The notes under the pieces: generated by a model
Told to the model about the DNA's origin: nothing
What the model saw: the letters and a program-made list of their open reading frames with translations, nothing else
The model's database searches: none
Source: Nannobrachium achirus
Taxonomy: Eukaryota; Chordata; Actinopteri; Myctophiformes; Myctophidae
Direction of reading: 5' to 3'
NCBI GenBank assembly: GCA_963921795.1
Contig: OY997651.1
Coordinates: 41,542,356-41,606,355, forward strand
Length of the DNA: 64,000 bases
Position numbers and translations under genes: made by a program
Shown: piece by piece, positions 62,367 through 64,000 of the stretch
Layout of the letters: each line of letters starts with the position of its first letter
Position numbering within the stretch: position 1 is the first letter of the stretch

Positions 62367-63881
62367 CAATGAAAGAAAGACAGAAATAAGAAACTTTTAA
62401 GAAAAAGATGTTTAAAGCAGAGAAGAAGTGAACACATCATCATTCTCCACCTCTCAATCACCTTGGTAACACTTGCCCTCTTTCTATCTCACCCTCCATC
62501 ATCCACGGCTGTCACGATTATGACGCAAAATAACTTACATCACTTAATAACTTTATTCTTAGAAAAGAAAACTAGAACTGCACTCTGTCGAGGTGCCAAC
62601 TTGCGCCTCACGTACAAGCAGGCTACTTGTGCGCAAGCAGAGGGCGCCACAAGGTGTCAAACTCAGGGGTGTTGTTGCCTGGATTATTCATGAAGCTTTC
62701 CCGGAAGAGAAAGATCCCATGATTGGCCGCTAGTTGCGCTGTTTTCCCCCCGCGAGGTACCAAAAAGTTTTTTTCTCCACTGGACCCCATTCATTTTCCT
62801 CTTTGATTTTCTAACCTTAATAAACCTTAAAAAAAAAGTACAGAGTGAAAAGATCAAGTATTAAGTATTGACGGTTCAAGTGGTTAAATATCTGAAAACA
62901 AATTGAAATGAATCCAAAACACACTGATGATTGTGATGTCAAACAATGAAACCATTTGGAATCTGGAAGAGGTCTAGCCATAAATTATAACTACAGGAGA
63001 GGATGCTAATATGCGGAGGTTATGTCTCTCCTGGAGTTATAAGCCAGAGTCATATGGCTCTCGCTGGTTGAGCCCCAACGTCCATACTACGCTCAAAACA
63101 TGTACATATCAATATGTTGCTCACCGATCCGTCGAAACAGCTTTATATCTACGGGATCGCCCACTCGTTGGCATGTGTTAGTCCATATGTTGCTAATAAA
63201 TTAATGTTTACTAAAACTTCACCGAGTCTCATCGCTTTCCTTGTTTTTGAACTGCTTGGGTAAAAATGGCCGAACATATCACGTGACGTTGATCGCCGTT
63301 GCGATTCGCTCATACTAGGACATGACGTTTTTGTATGTGGAAGTATTCCAACGTTCTGTAGTTCTGAAGCGTTCTGAAGGCGACGAGGAAACGTGAGTCT
63401 CGGAGAAGTTTTAGTAAACATTAATTTATTAGAAACATATGGACTAACACATGCCAACGAGTGGGCGATCCCGTAGATATAAAGCTGTTTCGACGGATCG
63501 GTGAGCAACTTATTGATATGTACATGTTTTGAGCGTAGTATGGACGTTGGGGCTCAACCAGCGAGAGCCATATGACTCTGGCTTATAACTCCAGGAGAGA
63601 CAAAACGTCCGAATATTAGCACCCTCTGCTGGAAGTTATAATTTATGGCTAGAAGAGGTCCTTGGCCTGAAAAGGTTGAAGACCCCTGCACTAGGCGATT
63701 ATGTAATAATTGAGACTCTCTCTCACCCAGGGGGACCACCAGGAACCTCATGTGGTTCAGCCAATCGGAGGTCTTGTTGGCCAGCTGGGTGACAAAGAAC
63801 TGCAGGATGGCCCCCAGGTAGCTCTGGCTGCCCACCGCCGCCACCTTCACCGGCCGCGGCATGGACGAGTTACAGTTACAG
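55768..63881 (-). CDS. pacs1: Phosphofurin acidic cluster sorting protein 1, C-terminal half (partial)
   Basis: Cytosolic sorting connector that links acidic-cluster cargo such as furin to AP-1 for return to the trans-Golgi network. Ten coding exons on the minus strand: 63727-63881, 62173-62286, 61915-62017, 61533-61575, 60613-60655, 59811-59955, 58737-58978, 56328-56447, 55768-55886. That lists nine; a tenth, if present, would lie beyond the edge. All nine joints keep frame. Diagnostic peptides: [129 protein letters not shown], and the C-terminus [13 protein letters not shown]. Wording is closer to PACS1 than PACS2. The furin-binding region and 5' exons are off the right edge. klc2 follows downstream on the same strand, as in mammals. 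Confidence 0.93.
56462..56530. repeat. (GA)n microsatellite at a pacs1 acceptor
   Basis: About 25 GA units ending with CAGAGA variants. On the transcript it is a (CU)n tract about 15 nt from the acceptor of the exon at 56,328-56,447. Confidence 0.9.
56933..57668. mobile_element. GC-rich palindromic element with telomere-like tract
   Basis: Ends GCGAGATCATTTAGCGACCT and its complement, continuing as a long inverted repeat (ACAACCGGGTCGCGACGTGG). The interior is a minisatellite of AGCGACCGGGTCGCTAAAT-type units, each itself nearly palindromic. At about 57,262-57,300 there are four CCCTAA telomeric repeats plus variants, and ACCTCAGTTAGGCTAACCTG is repeated twice. It lies in a pacs1 intron. No transposase; class unknown. 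Confidence 0.8.
57767..58580. mobile_element. Possible piggyBac-like element, worn
   Basis: CTCACTGGACGCCATAAACG at the left resembles the complement of the right end (GGCATTCAGTGAGTTAA). TTAA is present only on the right. The ends are of the same general type as 34,986 and 37,539. Confidence 0.4.
60052..60506. mobile_element. TTAA-target MITE, copy 2
   Basis: 455 bp, AGGACAACTTTGTTTTTTTT at the left and AAGTTGTCCT at the right, TTAA on both sides (60,048-60,051 and 60,507-60,510). Same family and internal inverted structure as 926-1,394. It lies between pacs1 exons, about 100 bp from each. Confidence 0.8.
60712..61452. mobile_element. hAT-type MITE without hairpin
   Basis: CAATGGTTCTCAAACTCATT at the left and ACTTTGAGAACCATTG at the right; flanks GTCTGATC and GTCTAATA agree at 6 of 8. 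Internal inverted copies of AACCAATGTGTTTCT suggest an additional nested foldback. Confidence 0.65.
61864..61899. repeat. (TG)n microsatellite at a pacs1 donor
   Basis: About 16 TG units starting some 15 nt beyond the donor of the exon at 61,915-62,017; (CA)n on the transcript. Confidence 0.9.
62083..62170. repeat. (GT)n/(GC GT)n microsatellite at a pacs1 donor
   Basis: Long GT tract with GCGCGCGT interruptions, ending at the donor of the exon at 62,173-62,286; (AC)n on the transcript. Confidence 0.9.
62300..62368. repeat. (GA)n microsatellite at a pacs1 acceptor
   Basis: About 28 GA units directly upstream (in transcript sense) of the acceptor CCCTCCACCAG at 62,287; it acts as an extended CU tract. 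Confidence 0.9.
62371..62965. other. pacs1 intron, no gene seen
   Basis: Contains a TCACGATTA MITE fragment (about 62,509), and a sequence AGAACTGCACTCT...GTGCCAACTTG...CTTGTGCG that is also at 3,590-3,650. The two share a short dispersed repeat. Confidence 0.45.
62975..63651. mobile_element. Foldback DNA element with perfect 9-bp duplication
   Basis: 677 bp. Ends TAGCCATAAATTATAACT and AGTTATAATTTATGGCTA continue as inverted repeats of about 270 bp each (CCAACGAGTGGGCGATCCCG, ACGGATCGGTGAGCAAC) around a unique centre of about 130 bp. GAAGAGGTC lies at 62,966-62,974 and 63,652-63,660. Long inverted ends with 9-bp duplications are typical of Mutator-like elements; Merlin-type (8-9 bp) is the alternative. 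No transposase inside. Confidence 0.9.
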
Positions 63882-64000
63882 CTGGAGGGGGAGGGAGAGA
63901 GAGAGATTATATATTGTGTGCTAGTGCATTCACCAAATATTCGAATATTCAAATATCAAAGTCACTATTCGACGTTGTTCACCGAAGTCGAATATTCGCT

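Noticed and set aside
55768-63881. Calling the sorting protein PACS2
   Set aside because: Peptides such as [20 protein letters not shown] and SHPVAKHLG fit PACS1 better by memory; a formal tree was not possible.

Overview
The window looks like vertebrate nuclear DNA, most likely from a teleost fish. Genes are split by GT-AG introns, non-coding DNA is dense in small DNA transposons and CA/GA microsatellites, and there is a fish-type TRIM (RING / coiled-coil / PRY-SPRY) family. Species cannot be told from sequence alone.

Three host genes lie head-to-tail on the minus strand. (1) From the right edge to 55,768: the last ten coding exons of pacs1; the 5' half lies beyond base 64,000. (2) 42,429 to 25,924: a complete klc2 reading frame in 13 coding exons. 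All phases agree and give 636 codons plus stop. (3) 19,533 to 719: the first four coding exons of a protein kinase D gene (prkd; ubiquitin-like region and start of the first C1 finger), running off the left edge.

prkd intron 2 is about 16.4 kb (1,824-18,238) and carries, on the opposite strand, a tandem array of intronless TRIM-like genes. Copy 1 (6,029-7,492) is intact. Copies 2 and 3 sit in two almost identical 3,104-bp units and are split by a solo-LTR-like insertion. Copy 4 is internally deleted. The array has no B-box, and an Asp/Ser-rich and His/Cys-rich hexamer-repeat loop is inserted in the SPRY domain. The same intron holds most of about 40 perfect CCATATATGG (CArG) boxes, including an 18-copy, 37-bp minisatellite.

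The non-coding remainder is a mosaic of nested MITEs: hAT-type with 8-bp duplications, two or three TTAA-target families, a roughly 240-bp family with GGGCAGAAACCTTGTAT ends, a foldback element with a 9-bp duplication, a GC-rich palindromic element holding an interstitial telomeric tract, and LINE/SINE remnants. Running through many of them is one recurring hairpin (arm roughly AGATCTACAAGCTCACAAC). It occurs about 15 times as a full hairpin and about 8 times as a half, inside otherwise unrelated carriers, with paired arm changes in some copies. This is the least explained structure in the window.

All gene names rest on recognising protein families by eye. No alignment or database search was run.
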